In this document: one piece after another, positions 1-13,300 of the stretch
How positions within the stretch are numbered: the first letter of the stretch is position 1
How the letters are laid out: every line of letters begins with the position of its first letter
Origin: Nautilus pompilius
Lineage: Eukaryota; Mollusca; Cephalopoda; Nautilida; Nautilidae
Assembly: GCA_018389105.1 (NCBI GenBank)
Contig: JACATO010000132.1
Location: 1,252,501 to 1,316,500, forward strand
Reading direction: 5' to 3'
Length of the DNA: 64,000 bases
The notes under the pieces: model-generated
Databases searched by the model: none
What the model was told of the DNA's origin: nothing
Seen by the model: the letters and a program-made list of their open reading frames with translations, nothing else
Translations under genes and position numbers: made by a program

Positions 1-1309
1 TGCTATTTATCTTCAGACATCTTCAAATTTAAGATATATTTTTCCAATTTGTTTATTGAAAATATTTGTTACAATTTATTTTCTTTTTGAGTCTTTTTTT
101 TTTTTTAAAGGGGGAAGTACTTCTTAAATCATAACAATTTCTGCATAGTTTAAAATTTCCATTCATTATGTGTTGATATTTTAAAGTTAGTACAGAATCT
201 TGTTATTGTGATGATAATATAGGTATTACAGAATAATCTAGCATTAACTTGCCCGCTAGCTTAGTTGAGAAAATTTGAAATTTTAGTGGCACTAATAGTG
301 GACAAACTGTTAAAGATGACTAAAACTAGTAGTAATTTCTATAAGATAAACAACAACCATTTAGCAAACTTTATTTTTCAGCTTGAATAACCTTTAATGC
401 AAAAATGATCCCTTATTTTATATTTCTGACGTATTCCACTCTCAACACAACCACATTCAGAAAACCAGTGAACTAACTTGTAAAAAAAAAAAAGTAAAAT
501 TTAGTTTAATTAACTTAATTTTATAATGATGACTTTCTCATTCTCAAAATGTAAAGATTTTCCTAGTATAGTGTTTTATTTAATAATCTTGTGATCAGAA
601 TAGACCAATAATTTTCTTTATTCCACTTAAAAACTAAGACTGTTAAAATGTGGCAGGTAATTTTGGTAAAGACTACATCCAAAGTGGTCACATTGTTTAG
701 CACTGATATAAGTTCTTGAAACTCATTCACACATGCAATCTATATAAATTTTAAAAAATGGTTTCAGGTGAAGCAGCTAGTGAAAAAGCAAATCTTAAAG
801 TTTTCAGCAGAACTGGAAAATGTAAGTTTGTTATGCATACCAAAATTTTTTATATTTCTGTTAATAAATATAGTAAGGTATTTTACATTGTTTTACTGGT
901 CTTAGCTTTAATGTGAAATTATGAAAATTGAGCCATTCTAATTATGTGATCATTGCATAAAACTACTAGAAAAAGGATGCTAGCAACAAAATGAAAGAAA
1001 ATTCCAACTTTTTGGAATGAAAAAAATCAAATAATGTTACTGGTGGATATTAATGTTGTAAAATGAAGTTATTTTAACTGAATTTTACCCCTTTTTTTCT
1101 TACTATTTCATTGCTTTTCTAAATTTTTTTTTATATGTAAAAAAACAGAGAGGCCCTGTCAGAATAAAATTAAAACCCATGAAAATAATGGAACATCCCA
1201 AGTTATCCACAAAATTGTGCACTCTGGATTTAAATAGCATGTGTCATGAGAAAATAGAGCTGGTAGAATGTTAAAAATGTTTGTACAGCTGGCTCTCATG
1301 ATATCATCT
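1..1309. other. A/T-rich non-coding stretch
   Basis: No open frame with protein-like composition, no repeat family member and no RNA gene can be seen. The sequence is dominated by A and T runs. It is ordinary background for this window. Confidence 0.6.
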
Positions 1310-2290
1310 TTTACACAAGGTTGCATCATTTGACAATCAGACATATAGTAAGAGGCAGATAGTGCAGAATCTTGGACTTACAAATGGTATGGTGCATAAT
1401 ATCATTGTTAATTTTAATGAGGTAAATGAAAAAGAAGCTAATCATAGACCTGGAAGGCCATAAGAACCCTTGTTCATCAGGTTAGGTTCAATCCACACAC
1501 ATTTTTTGCAAACATTGCTTATACTGTAAATGTGTCACAACATACAGCTTAATGATACTTACATAAACTGAGCTACAATCAATGCATGACTTAGCAAAAA
1601 CTCCTGCTTACAGAAGCCAATGTAAATTTGCATGGACATAGGAAATGATACACAAACCTATGGCATTTTGAACATCTGTTCTCTGATGAGTCTCAGTTTC
1701 CTCAATTCATGTTGAATGGACATGGGAGAATGGCAAGTCAGGTTGCTTGTATCCCACAGTTCAACTTGATTTTAGTATAATGGTGTGGGAAGCAATTTTG
1801 AACACTGAAAAGACAGCTGATGTTCATTGAGGAATTTCTTAATTATTTTGCATACATATGAATTCCTAATAATCACCTTATGCCACTTTTCCAACAAGAA
1901 GTTTAACAGTGCAAGACACATTTGCTGTGAGAAGATTGTGCTACTTGTCATGTCTCTAAAACCATCACCCAATGAAAAAGATAAAAGGGCCTGCAGATTC
2001 TTTCCTAGGCTCTAAGAAGTCCCAACATGAATCCATTTGACTATATCTTGGAGCACCTTGATCACCAACTGTGAAAAACAAGACTTCCTTCCATATTTGT
2101 AGCAGATCTGAAAGAAAAATGTATTGGAATTTAGAAAAATTTGGACATGCTATCATATAAAGTCTCATTGCATCCATGCCACATGTCCTAGCTCTTTATC
2201 AGGCATGTGAAAAAAATTGCTACGAGATATTGTTTCATGTTTACTGCTATTTTGTATAACTCTTAAGTGTATGTATGTGCCACAATAAAA
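1310..2290 (+). mobile_element. Decayed Tc1-like DNA transposon (transposase relic 1)
   Basis: Read on the plus strand in shifting frames, this stretch gives Tc1/mariner transposase signatures in the right order. First comes an HTH-like segment RQIVQNLGLTNGMVHNII near 1356-1410, then HRPGRP near 1445-1460. LFSDESQF near 1680-1700 contains the first catalytic Asp. VMVWEAI-like residues lie near 1780-1795, FQQEV (from FQQDN) near 1890, and PNMNPFDYILEHLDHQL near 2025-2075. In that last motif the family's Glu position reads as Asp. Tc1 transposases are about 340 residues long and cut and paste at TA sites. Several stops and frame changes make this copy dead. Clear terminal inverted repeats were not found, so the ends are approximate. 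It differs from the two other Tc1 relics in this window. Confidence 0.8.
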
Positions 2291-4004
2291 AATTACTTAT
2301 GATTCAAGGGTGCTTTTTTTCTTCTGGCAAGGCTTTGCAGTTACATGGATTATAAATATCTTTAGACATGCCTACATTTGCTTTAAAACTGTCAAATACA
2401 GGAATACAGATTATGTTTATAGGATTGTATTTGTAAACAATTTTAAAGGTTCTGAACATAAAGACTGAATGCTGTCTCAATTCAGAAATTCAGAATACAA
2501 TGAAAATTACATTTATTACTCAACTGACTATTGCTTGTAATTAACTAAGCTATCTGAACACTAGTATTATTTAAAGAGTTACGTAAAAATAAAAATGATC
2601 TCATATATATATATATTCAAACATGTGAAGAGCCAAGTTAGCTGCAAGACATTGACTTGGCATTAAAATTATATCTTTGTAAATCACTAGATCATGTTGG
2701 CAGCAAACAATGGAGAGGAATAGGTAAAAAGTAACCCAGTGCTATTTAGAATTAAAATTAAAATTCTTCATAGCTTTTATTAATTAAAGTTTATTAGGAG
2801 CAAATCTATGTTCAGCATATAATTTGTAAAAATTAAATAATTATGATCAAAATTGATTAAGAACAACACACTTAGAATACTTCACGAAAAAAGAAAAAAA
2901 CGTGAAATCTTAATATATTTTTAAATTTTTATATTTAATTAGTTTCTTTGTTTTATCAATTTTTTATATCAGATAATAAAAGAATTTATAATTTTTGCCT
3001 AAAGTGAAATGAGTAAATGTATAGAATTAGCAATCCATTATGCAACTTTTTCTCTGTGCATGTGTGCATGCGCATGCATTGTCTAAAATATATTTCTGAC
3101 TTGTGGAAAATGCAAGCATTTCTTTACTAGTTTTCCTTTAATTCTACATTATATGCTGAGATTTTTGAGTTGAGGGACTTCTAAACATCAGAACCTTTTG
3201 TTCAGAAAACTACATTTGAAATTGATATGATGACTCTAAGCTACATTGTAAATAATAATTTTAAAATTAAAAAAAAAATTAGATAATGAATTGCTGGTCA
3301 TTGCATCAAGAAAAACAACTATTGTTGTTGAAAAAATTCTTACTAAGAGATCCAGACTGTAATTTATTATTTAAGTGAGAAACCCACATTCTGGCTACAG
3401 AGATAATTGGATCCCATTAAGATACTGGGGATGTTGTAGAGCAGCAAGTGCTGGTACAATGAAGTCAGCATGAATGACTATAAGATGATTGGAGAACTGT
3501 ACCAGTTTACAGATGTGGTTCTGTTTTCTCCCTTGGTAGTATTCTGTTGCATGCAGCATTATTCTTATTCTCCCCTCTTCCCCAACAATATGTTCTTAAT
3601 ATATTATTATTCATAGCTTTTTTAAAAAAAATAAATGAAGATACATTGTAACTCATTTACTCTTTGGTTACAACAATGAAAATTTCTTCAAGTCATATTA
3701 AACTTATTACTGAAAAATTATATAGTATTGAGAGGATCTTTAAAACAACAAATTAGCCACTAATAAAAAAATAAACATTTTCTTAAAATATAGGGTGTCC
3801 ATAATACTGAAATAAGCATGTCAGCTTTAAAAATAATTTTCTTTTGAAGTTGATGTGTAACTATAAAAGAAAACAGTAAAAAAATTGTGTTACCAACACA
3901 AGTTTATTGAAAGAATTTTATGAACATTTTTCTGAACTGCTTTAACTCATGAACAACTCTGGTAGTGTATCATAGTGCTGCAGTTGTTGGCCAGAAAGTG
4001 TTGC
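2291..4004. other. A/T-rich non-coding stretch
   Basis: Includes a short (AT)n tract near 2604-2618 and a TGTGCATG-rich alternating purine/pyrimidine patch near 3057-3080. No gene is supported. Confidence 0.55.
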
Positions 4005-4205
4005 CAATCCTGCATGTGTGGAGCCTGATACTTCAACTTCAGAAGAGAAATCCCTACTAGAGCTGTTCAATGTTAGACTGGGGAGGAAACCAGTATGCCC
4101 AGAGGAAATCCATGTGAGCAGGCCAGGGAAGCTCATTAAATCAAGCCATTCCCAAGGGAAGAGGACTCAGGCCTTGACCTTAGCAGCTCAGTAGTCAAAC
4201 CATCC
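4005..4205 (-). repeat. tRNA-derived SINE, copy 1 of 4
   Basis: Aligns by eye with the copies at 16.7, 29.9 and 34.0 kb. On the plus strand the shared order is a TTCAG...GAAATCCCTACTAGAGC block (about 4036-4063), a GGGGAGGAAACCAGTATGCC block (4080-4099), an AGAGGAAATCCATGTG block (4101-4117), and finally a tRNA-like segment. The tRNA-like segment lies at the right end (about 4155-4205), so the SINE runs right to left. Reverse-complemented, it has the TTTGACTACTGAGCTGCTAAGG anticodon-arm layout and a degenerate B box (CCTGAGTCCTC). SINEs of this type are transcribed by RNA polymerase III and moved by a partner LINE. This copy is strongly diverged. The subfamily cannot be named from sequence alone. 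Confidence 0.7.
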
Positions 4206-4700
4206 AAATCATTACAGTGTGTCCAACCACCTCTATGAATCAGCAGGAAGCAGTTCCTGTAGTCAGTGCATCTTGTATGGAAACAGCTTTAATGTCTTGA
4301 GCATCACCTTCCACACAGTTTCCTGGGGTGGGTCAGTAGACCTGGCAACTTGATGAGTTCTGCTTTCTCTATGGAAATCACCACCTCCAATTTCAGATGA
4401 CTCATGTTGAATTTATGTAACAACTTCCACAGGTGTAGGTAGTCATTCTGATCATGGTGCATTGGCCACAAATTTTGTCTTCAAATTTACCTATAAGATT
4501 ACAAAAGGTCCTTAGGCTACATGAGCTTTGATGAATACATCTGTCATGACAAATGGCATGTACAGCTGCCCCTATATTACATTCATTGCCTAAGAAAAAC
4601 TTCACAAATGTTATGTGATCTTGGAAAAAACTGTTCTCAGGCATCTCTGCAGACAAACTGGCATGGCTGGCAGCTCTGTAAGCTTAGGTAAAAAGAAAAA
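4206..4700. other. Unclassified higher-GC patch with a minus-strand open frame
   Basis: Base composition changes sharply from the flanks to a more even mix, directly next to SINE copy 1. On the minus strand, 4402-4656 is an 84-residue open frame beginning MSAEMPENSFFQDH, with six or more cysteines (CHDRC, CGQC, CGSC) and a balanced residue mix unlike the K/N/I/F-rich chance frames elsewhere. Reading continues leftward with stops. I do not recognise the protein. It could be a fragment of a decayed transposon-encoded protein or of a host Cys-rich domain, or it could be chance. No terminal repeats are visible. Confidence 0.35.
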
Positions 4701-6365
4701 TGTCACAGAGTAAATGGTGGCCTCATCCCACCCTGTGGCAAAATGTGCAAGCACTGGAAATATATTCATGTTAGCCCCTGTGTATGCAAACTTTCATTAG
4801 CATGTGTGTTATTGTTTGGAAATTATAACTGACTGAGTGAAAGAAGTAACTTTATGGCTACCTGGTAAAGTTTTTATCACAAATATTAACACTTGTAATG
4901 TAGCATAGAAAAATTATAGAATTCTCTATACATAGGCATGTTTTGTTGTTGTTTTTTTTTTTTTTTTTTGCTTTATCTGCTGTTATTTTTGTGTCAGCAG
5001 GTAATTAAAATAATTTATTTGTGAGTTTCTAATGTAAAGAAAAGCTCTTTTTTGTTTTGTTTTTTTTGTGTGCAGTAATCTACTGTTTCTCCATACACGT
5101 AAAAAAAAAAAAAAAATTTTTCATCCAAAATAGAGATAAGATAGCAATAATGAAATTTATTGAAATTTGGATCCCTTGAAAATGCCATTGCAACAAACTT
5201 CATAACAAAAATTCTAAACATATGTGAACTTCTTTATAGTTACTGCTAAATAAGTACCCTGTTATTTCATGCCTCAGTTTTTTTATTGTTTTTTTTTATA
5301 GAACTGCCTTGTTTTCAAATTGGATGTTCACTGTTGTGTAAATTACCATAGTTGCTCGAGACTTGTTTTTCTTACACACATACTGAACTAAATAGTAAAG
5401 AAAAGATTGAGCTGAAAAAGAAACTAGATAAAGTAATTCAAATGAGGGAGACCTACAATCTGCATACATATCTTTTAAAAGGACATTTCTATGATTAACA
5501 AATTTAACAGACTGTATTTAGTGAATCTATTAGAAACATTAATAAATAATTATTTTGAGCCAGCATATAAGTAATAAATTATAGTATTCTGACCATAGTA
5601 TTGATTGATTATTTGCAGTATAAATATAGTTGTGTATTTTTTATTATGCTGCTTAAAATTTCTGTTTGTAGGCCTTTTGGAAGTTCAGATATTCATTTTA
5701 TCCACAAGTTTTGGTCCCAATTAATGTGAATAAATGGAGATACACTATTTCTAAACAATATACAGCTTTAAAAAAAAGTAAACAGTTATTATGATCAACT
5801 GTTAGTGTACTGCATTAAAAAAAAATTACCATGGTAAAAATTTTAATTTATTTTTCTTTTTGACTTTGTTATTGATCCGTTAATTAAATATTAAGAAAAA
5901 ACTCTTTTTTTTTTCCAGAAGGTTGTATTTTTATCAGAAAAGTTGTAATAGGATAATGATTTATGCTTTTAATTCTGTAGGATGCTTTTCTTTAGATGAA
6001 AATCAGCTGTGGTAATGTCAGAATTTTAATAAAATAATGGTGGTGATAACACCCAGTTTTCTTTCTTAGAAAAGCATTTAGTTTTTATATAACTTTATTT
6101 AAAGCTGGATTTTATTTCAGCCAACATTCAACAGCTTCTTTCTGTATCATTTTTAAAGTCATTTTTGTTTATCTTTTATTTTTTAAATATAATAAGTCAT
6201 TTTTGAAAAGTTACAGATGTTTAATATTTTGTTTTATTAATTTTTCTATTTTGGCATCATTTACTTTTTGTTTTGTTTCTTTTATAGTAATATTTAAAGT
6301 ATTCATCATTTTGTTATATTACTTAAGTTTATATCAACTTATGTTATACTGGCAAAAAGTAGATA

Positions 6366-6401
<36 letters not shown>

Positions 6402-8179
6402 GTCTCTGTCTAATGGAATAAGGGAATGCTTTAATTAGTTTCAGTTTTAAATGAAAGCTTTTCAGGAATTCATACTATTTAATTTTGCATAAATTTCTTG
6501 ATTTGCTGTTAAGAAAATATTTTCTACTTTGCTAATCAAAGAAAACTGATATTTGAACCTGAATCAAAAGCATCTGGCTCGTTTGTGAGTTTCTAATTCT
6601 TTGAGCTTAGAGTGGAGTTAGGGAATATTAACCCATGGTGTGGAACTAAACAAAAATCACTCATTGGAAGCTAAATGGTGCAGAAGTCAGAGCTCATTCA
6701 AAGAAACTTAGTGATAAATGAAGTCTTTCTTCAATGAACCAATGTAACATTTTATAATTTCTTCTTCTTATGCTTGATTAATGTTATATTTTAAGCACCA
6801 GTGGTCAATTTTGCATGTCCTAATTCTGTTTGTATTGTTGAGTTTTGTCCCCAGGTTAAAAACAAGTTTCAGGAATATGTGGCCATGTTTAACATGTATT
6901 CATATAGTTAGCTGAATGCTTGTATCTAGTCGTTTATCATTCTGGCTCTGGAGGGCATATGTTTGATGTGTCAGCTTGTCAACTCAGAGCCAAGTCTGAA
7001 TGTTATATATGGATATATAACTGCTCCAGCAAACAAACTTCAGTTTGTTACACTTACAAGTGGTTTTACTATATAAAAATTATAGTAATTAAAATGTACG
7101 TTTATTATTGTAAACAAAGAAAATATATGCACTAAAAATTTGAATGGGTTTATTGTCTGTCAACTTTCTAAAGAACTAGGACTATTAATGTCAGTTCAAA
7201 AGATAAGAATATAAATATAAATTCCTTATCTTTAGGAAAGGCATTAGCTATAATTTTGAATATCTAATGCAGGTTTTAACATGTTTTTTAAAGTTAAATA
7301 AAAGTATATTATTAAAGTGATCTATGTGATAGGACTTTTATAAAAGATCAATGATTTTGGTAGACTTTATTGAAAAATACAGAGGTACTTTGTAAGATTT
7401 GCGAGTTGAGTTTTAAACCATATAATTACATTTTTAAATTAAATGTTTGTCTCCTTTTCTCACTAATGCATTACTTTAAAGAAATTATATCCAGGGAATT
7501 GTTCACTGGGTCAAGGATATTTGTCTACAGAGTAGTCACTGCTCATATTTATTTAAGTGTAAATTAGAAAATTTATTAAAAGCTTGAAGTTTATTTACAT
7601 AGTTTTTCAAAAAGAAAATTGCTAACATGTTTACAATTCCAGTGGTTATGATGTCGGTCGATAATTCCAAGTATTAAAAAAAAACAAACAAAAAAAAACT
7701 GCACAGAAATAAATAACACCTACTGCTTAATTGCTGTTTATTGTGATATTTTTAGTAGCTTATACATCTTTGATTCAGCAATTATAAAATAATCATTAAC
7801 TTTATTACATATATAAAAATTGTAACTATATTTATACAAACTCTAGAATGAGAAATAACAAGATGATCTTTGTTGCACCAAAAGTATTTATGTATTATAT
7901 TTACTTTATGTTTTAGCTTGAATTTAATGGCTAGGGTCTCAATAGATACAGATTATATAATGTTAGTTTTTGATATTTTCTTAGTGTTTCATAATACATA
8001 ACCTTTTACATGGAAATAAAACACCATGAGTTATGGAAAAACAGCTTTCATTGACTTTGTATTCAACTTTGTCAGAGCAATAAGAAAAGTATTTTGTTTT
8101 TGATATCATAGTAGTTTGATATGTAAATTATGGAAAACAGGAATTTATGCTAATTTTTTTTTAGTATTTAGAGGTGATA
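4701..8179. other. A/T-rich non-coding stretch
   Basis: Contains an 18-base T run (4952-4969), other homopolymers and one compound microsatellite (listed separately). No protein, RNA or transposon signature was recognised. Confidence 0.55.
6367..6401. repeat. Compound microsatellite (CT)n(CA)n
   Basis: About six CT units run directly into about eleven CA units. The same CT-to-CA junction recurs at 44495-44540, and its complement-like (CT)n(GT)n form at 25473-25498. Confidence 0.95.
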
Positions 8180-9190
8180 CAATAATAGAGACTGCCCACT
8201 TTTAGGAAGTTTTTATAGCAGGCAGTATAAACCATTGATAGAAATCTTTGGACAATCATATGCAACAAGACTTTATAATGGTCATGAAGCTCAGAGGTAC
8301 TTCATCATCTCATGAAAAAATCTCAGTATAGTAATTCTATAACACTTATTGCAGTAATGGCTGCTTAGAACAAGAAATGCAGCAGTGATTGCAGAAGAAA
8401 ATGCACACAGATTGCTGCATTGATGTGGATGCCATATGAACAGTTCTTACACAATCACCATTTGGTTTTCAAAATATTATAGATTTATCCCTTCTTTCAT
8501 GAACTGAAACTCATCCAAAAAAATAAAAAATCTTAATGCTTGCATCAGAGTTTTTTTTTTTTTATAGATTCCAGTTGAAATGTTTATTTTGGACAATATA
8601 CTGTGGGCTAATTTCTCGTTTAAGAGTCAAGTCACTGAAAGTAATGTGTGAGCAGATAGCGCCTCTGATAAATTGGTTGTTATACCTTCACATGATGTTT
8701 AGATAATTTTTTGGCATGCTAACAAAACTAGATTTCTTTGAATTTGTTTTTTTTTATAATGGATTATCACATGCTCTTATTATTGCTGCAGACTAACCTC
8801 TGATGTTATAGAACTTTATACTAGCGTTTCAGAAATGTGGATTACTCTAAAATACAGTCTTCGTTTGTCTATTCGGTTCAGATAGTCACATAGACTGCAA
8901 GTGTAAAGACACTACTGATTATAAGATTACAGATTTTCTGTAACCAGATTATACTGCAAAAATGTCCAGTCTTATTGGCAAATCTGATCTCTGTGGATTT
9001 TTGGTTTAGGGTTACCTCTTATATTTATTGCCTGCAGTCAGCAACACTAAAAAAACCTACAGGATGCCACCAAATATTACATCATTGCTTTCAACCCTGA
9101 AATGATATAGTTAGCTGTCATTCTATTCAAACCAAAGCTGGCATGGAATGGAGGTGGTTCTAAGCAGGCAGTAAAAAAAAAAAAAAACAG
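8180..9190. other. Complex unclassified patch, possibly a decayed repeat
   Basis: Less A/T-biased than its neighbours, with long stretches free of homopolymers (for example 8275-8480 and 8985-9165), broken by T and A runs. No continuous frame or known transposase or reverse transcriptase motif was found on either strand. The segment near 9117-9150 (AAAGCTGGCATGGAATGGAGG) vaguely resembles a tail found in cephalopod repeats, but I cannot confirm this. Confidence 0.25.
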
Positions 9191-10095
9191 CAGTGATTTA
9201 CTTATATGATGGATGCATGAATTCCTAAAACAGTTTTCTTATAAATAAATAGTTCTACAGTACTTGCTGCAGCTAAGTAATTTCCTGGTATCTCTATGGT
9301 GTGAGGTTAAATAATAATATTGGTAAAAAAAAAGAAAGAAAAGAAATGTATTAAAATTAGCTTAGAAATGTTCAAATGATAATTGTATTCTTGATCAGTG
9401 CCTTACTTTGTAGATAAATAATCTTATTTAGTTCTCAGTTGAAACCCTCTTTGTTTTACTTTTTTTCTAAAAACAGATATAAATTGATAAAAATGTTAGT
9501 AACATGTTGATATGCTGATGTCAGAAAGACAGACAAGCCAAACAAAGCAGAAAAAACATTATATATGTTAATATGTTTGAAATTACTCTTATTAGGGCTA
9601 AAACAGCGTAACTACTTAGGCTGTCATTTTGGAGTTCTTAAAATTTACACAAACTATTACTTCACTTATTCCTTTCAAACTTAAAAAAAAATTTTTTTTT
9701 TGAAATGTAATTTTTATACTAGATTTTTATGGTTTTTAATCAGGTGATTGACAATATATTGTCACGAAAAAAAAATTTATGTAGGAGGACTAACAAGCAT
9801 AATATCTGTTAAAAAAAAGACAGAGACAGAAATTAGGTCTGTACATATAATCACTAACCATAAGTAAATCATCTTTTCTCATGATGATGATCTTCTTTCT
9901 GTATGGATGAAATAGGAATTTTAAAAAAAATTGTTTAATTGTTAAAATAAAATTTAAAAAAACAACTGGGTATCAGTCTCTCCCCTTCCCCTACTCTACA
10001 CCCCCCTCCTGGTTTAGTTTACATTTTTAGTAAACTTTCTCTAAACAATAAAATATTTCTTCAGAAAGTGATGGCAGGGTTTTAGGGAAACATTT
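9191..10095. other. A/T-rich non-coding stretch
   Basis: A and T homopolymers and a C/T-rich patch near 9980-10012. Nothing else can be supported. Confidence 0.5.
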
Positions 10096-10099
10096 CATT

Positions 10100-10335
10100 T
10101 TTAAGTGCAAACAAGTAAAACACAACTAGATCAAGATGCTCTCCAAACTGCCCCCGTTCTTAAACTGGCTCGATAGCATAAGCTAATGTAAGGCTGGGTC
10201 TAGCTTTTGGGCGGTGTGCACATTTCCATACAGAATGAGAGACCTTTTCTGTTGCGCCACTATCATCAGGAGGATTGCGGAATTGGAAGTTCTGCCAATT
10301 AAAGTATCATTTTGCCCTGTGAAATATGTCAACGG
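10100..10335. other. CpG-containing complex island, candidate conserved non-coding element
   Basis: An isolated region of even base composition with several CpGs, which are rare elsewhere in this window. It includes CCCCCGTTC, TTTTGGGCGG and TGTTGCGCCAC. The two GC-rich motifs resemble E2F/SP-type sites, but such short matches occur by chance. There is no open frame longer than about 40 codons and no repeat copy elsewhere in the window. It could be a regulatory element, a small non-coding exon or an unrecognised transposon scrap. Confidence 0.3.
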
Positions 10336-13300
10336 TACAAACAAAAATTTTCTTACTAAAAATAATTGAGAGAGAGAAAAAAAAAATATTTGGAGCAGCA
10401 GATCTACAATGGAAAGACTGCATGTTAGCTATTAATTAAAAAGCATTTCTTAATAATTTTTCTATTTCTATATTTATTACTCTCATAGCTTTAATATCTG
10501 TCTGTAGGAGAGCACACTACGACACTTTAATTGTTCTCACCAAACTGTCCTTTGAGCTACATGTTTACTAATATATCATCTTATCTTATTGTCTCTCAGT
10601 GAAAAAACATAATATATAATAAAACAATAGGCTTAAAATTTATTGTCAGTTTGTGGTATAGGATATAAAAATGTAGTTCTTATTTTATGACTTTTCAGAT
10701 ATCAAAAAGAGTATATTGTTTATAGAAGGAAACTTGCATTAATTATTTGTTTGCTAGTTAATTTTCTAATGATTGTGGTTTAAATATTTTTTGTACTTTA
10801 TTTTTGTATTTGGAAAAAACATTTTGTGTTGTAGGCAGCCAGACTACATGGGAAGTGACTGATAGTACCAGATTACCAGTGCACTTAGGACAGTATATCG
10901 TGGTGTTCTAAGAAAAAGAAAGCATGAAGTTGTTATTACAAAAACATGCATACTAGGTTTAGCAACTGCTTATCACTATAGTTATAAAATGAGTAACATC
11001 ATTGCTATTGCTAATTCCTTCTTGCAGCTTATAACTTACTGCAAGTTACTGACCCTGTTACCATATAACTACCTACTGTGAATTGTGAGTCATGTGCTCA
11101 CAAGTGGAAGTGAGTGATTATATGAGTACTCAAAACTTTGAAATACTCTTTAAATATATTAAATAAGATCATAAGCATTTAAAGCTCAACCAGATGATTG
11201 TAATGGTCATCAGGATATACCTACCTCTGTTTATATGCTTTTTAATACTATCTCGCACCTTAAAAATATGCTAGATGAGGCTTAACTAAAGTTTTAAAAG
11301 ACAACAAATTTTCAGCTGTTCCTTTGTCAGATTTGTGTGTGTAAAATCTATGATTAAACTGTGGTGAAAGAAAGATTAATGGAAAAAATTTTAGGAAATC
11401 AGACTTATTCTGGTTCTAGTCATTTTCAGTTTATCTTTGACTTTTCTTTTGATGTATTCATATTTGTTTTATCTCTATTACATCTGAGCAAATGTGATGA
11501 AAAACCTGTTATCTTCTGATAGCCTGGCTCTAGATCAGGCGGCTAGAGATATTTGGATGTTATTGGGCTTAGTTTATCAATGTGATGTCTGTCTCTTCCA
11601 TCTGAATCTGGTTTTCCCACCTCTGCTCTGTCTCTACTCCCTGCTGTTCCAGACAGTTCATCATGTTGCCTGTCACTCAGACTTTAGTGGCTACTTTATC
11701 ATTCTTTCACTCTCTCAGTGAGATAGCTGTCAGCATAGGGGATTCTCTTTCTCTCTTTCTCTCAGGGAGCCAGCCCTTCACCATATCGATATCACAGATT
11801 TTTAGATATACAGATGATGATTTGAGATAAATTATAGGTGAATGGCTGCTCTATAATCACATTCTGTCATTTATCTTGAGTCAGTTTATTATAAATCACA
11901 ATCTTGGAAATTGTACATTAAGAAAAAGAAAAAAACAAAAACTCAGAAAGTCTACTTGTAATTTCTTTTTTAATTTATTTGGTACTCACTAAAAAGAAGG
12001 AGAGGAACGGATAAATAGGGGCATAGGCAAATTACAAAAATATAAATAAAATAAAAACCAAAGAATCTAATCTCTGGTATTAGGAAACTGCTGAAATTAC
12101 AAAGAATAAATTTTATTTAATTTATTTGTTTTCATAAAATTTGTAGGCCTCATTAGCTAATGGGTTGAGCAAGTACTTAAGAATTTGACCACCCTACTTT
12201 TCGCAAGCTTGTTATCTTGGTGGGAGGTAGTGGTACCAGTTATGGGATTTGTGATAAGCAAATACTTTTCATGTTGAATGGTCTCTATCCAAAAAAAGAA
12301 GAAAAGGATTTTGAAAGTTTTATGTCTAAAATAAATTATTTTCATAATCACAAGTAGAGTTAATATTTTCAGATATTCTGTAGATGGCTAGTTGCAGCAC
12401 TACCAGATTCCAGCAACTTCCCACTTTGAACATGTAGATTTATACAAAGACTGAAATTTACTCATATTGAAAGCATTTAAAGATACTGCCAAATAAACAT
12501 TCAGTTTTAATTTTGAAAAAAATCCCCTCTGAAATGCAGAAAATGAAATAATTTAGTGCCATCAACACTAATGAGTTAATTGCTAAAATGGCAGATTATG
12601 TGAGGTGAATCAGTAAAATAAAATTTTTCTGCAGATTGGTGGATATACTTTGGTTGTGTTTTAAGCAGATGATTGTGGTAGGTATTATTTTTTTTGTTTT
12701 TCCTGTGTTGTTCATGTGTCTTTGTTGACTGCCATTTGTTTTGTTATGGATTTTGGCTCAAGTTCACTTTATTTCTAATTTACATTTTGTTTCATTAAGC
12801 CCTTTAGATATACAAAATTAACAGAAAAAGTTAAACATTTATTCTGCGTATGTCAAAACTGTGGCATCTGCAGGCTTTTACTTCTTTTTTTATAACCCCC
12901 CCCAACCACTATTGTATTTTATATATACAAAATACTAACATCTAGCTTAGTGCCCTGAAAACAAACATTTAATTATTCTTTTAAAATAAGAAATTTCGTC
13001 AGTTTTATTTGAAGATATAATGATGAGCCCCCCTCCTCCATATATATTTATATTATAAACTAAAAAAATTTAACTCTTGATACTTTTTTTTAATTTTGGA
13101 AGACTGTGTACCTCAGTAAATCAATGAACAACTTTACAAAGATTTTGGGGTCGCTCCATAGCAAGTTATGAGTGTCTAGATTAGAAAAGGCCTTTGATTT
13201 AATTTCTTGCTAAAAAAATAGCCTGTTTTGTTTATAACTGTATTTGTAAAGTTGTCTCCCTTCAACCAGATCTTTCTTTCTACTTCAGGAGGTAAATTAT

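Noticed and set aside
1478-1496. B-box-like word (GGTTCAATCC) suggesting a tRNA gene
   Set aside because: Lies inside the Tc1 relic. No A box at correct spacing and no cloverleaf can be drawn.
11494-11721. 75-codon hydrophobic plus-strand frame in the pyrimidine-rich patch
   Set aside because: Hydrophobicity follows from C/T richness (L, S, F codons); no family resemblance.
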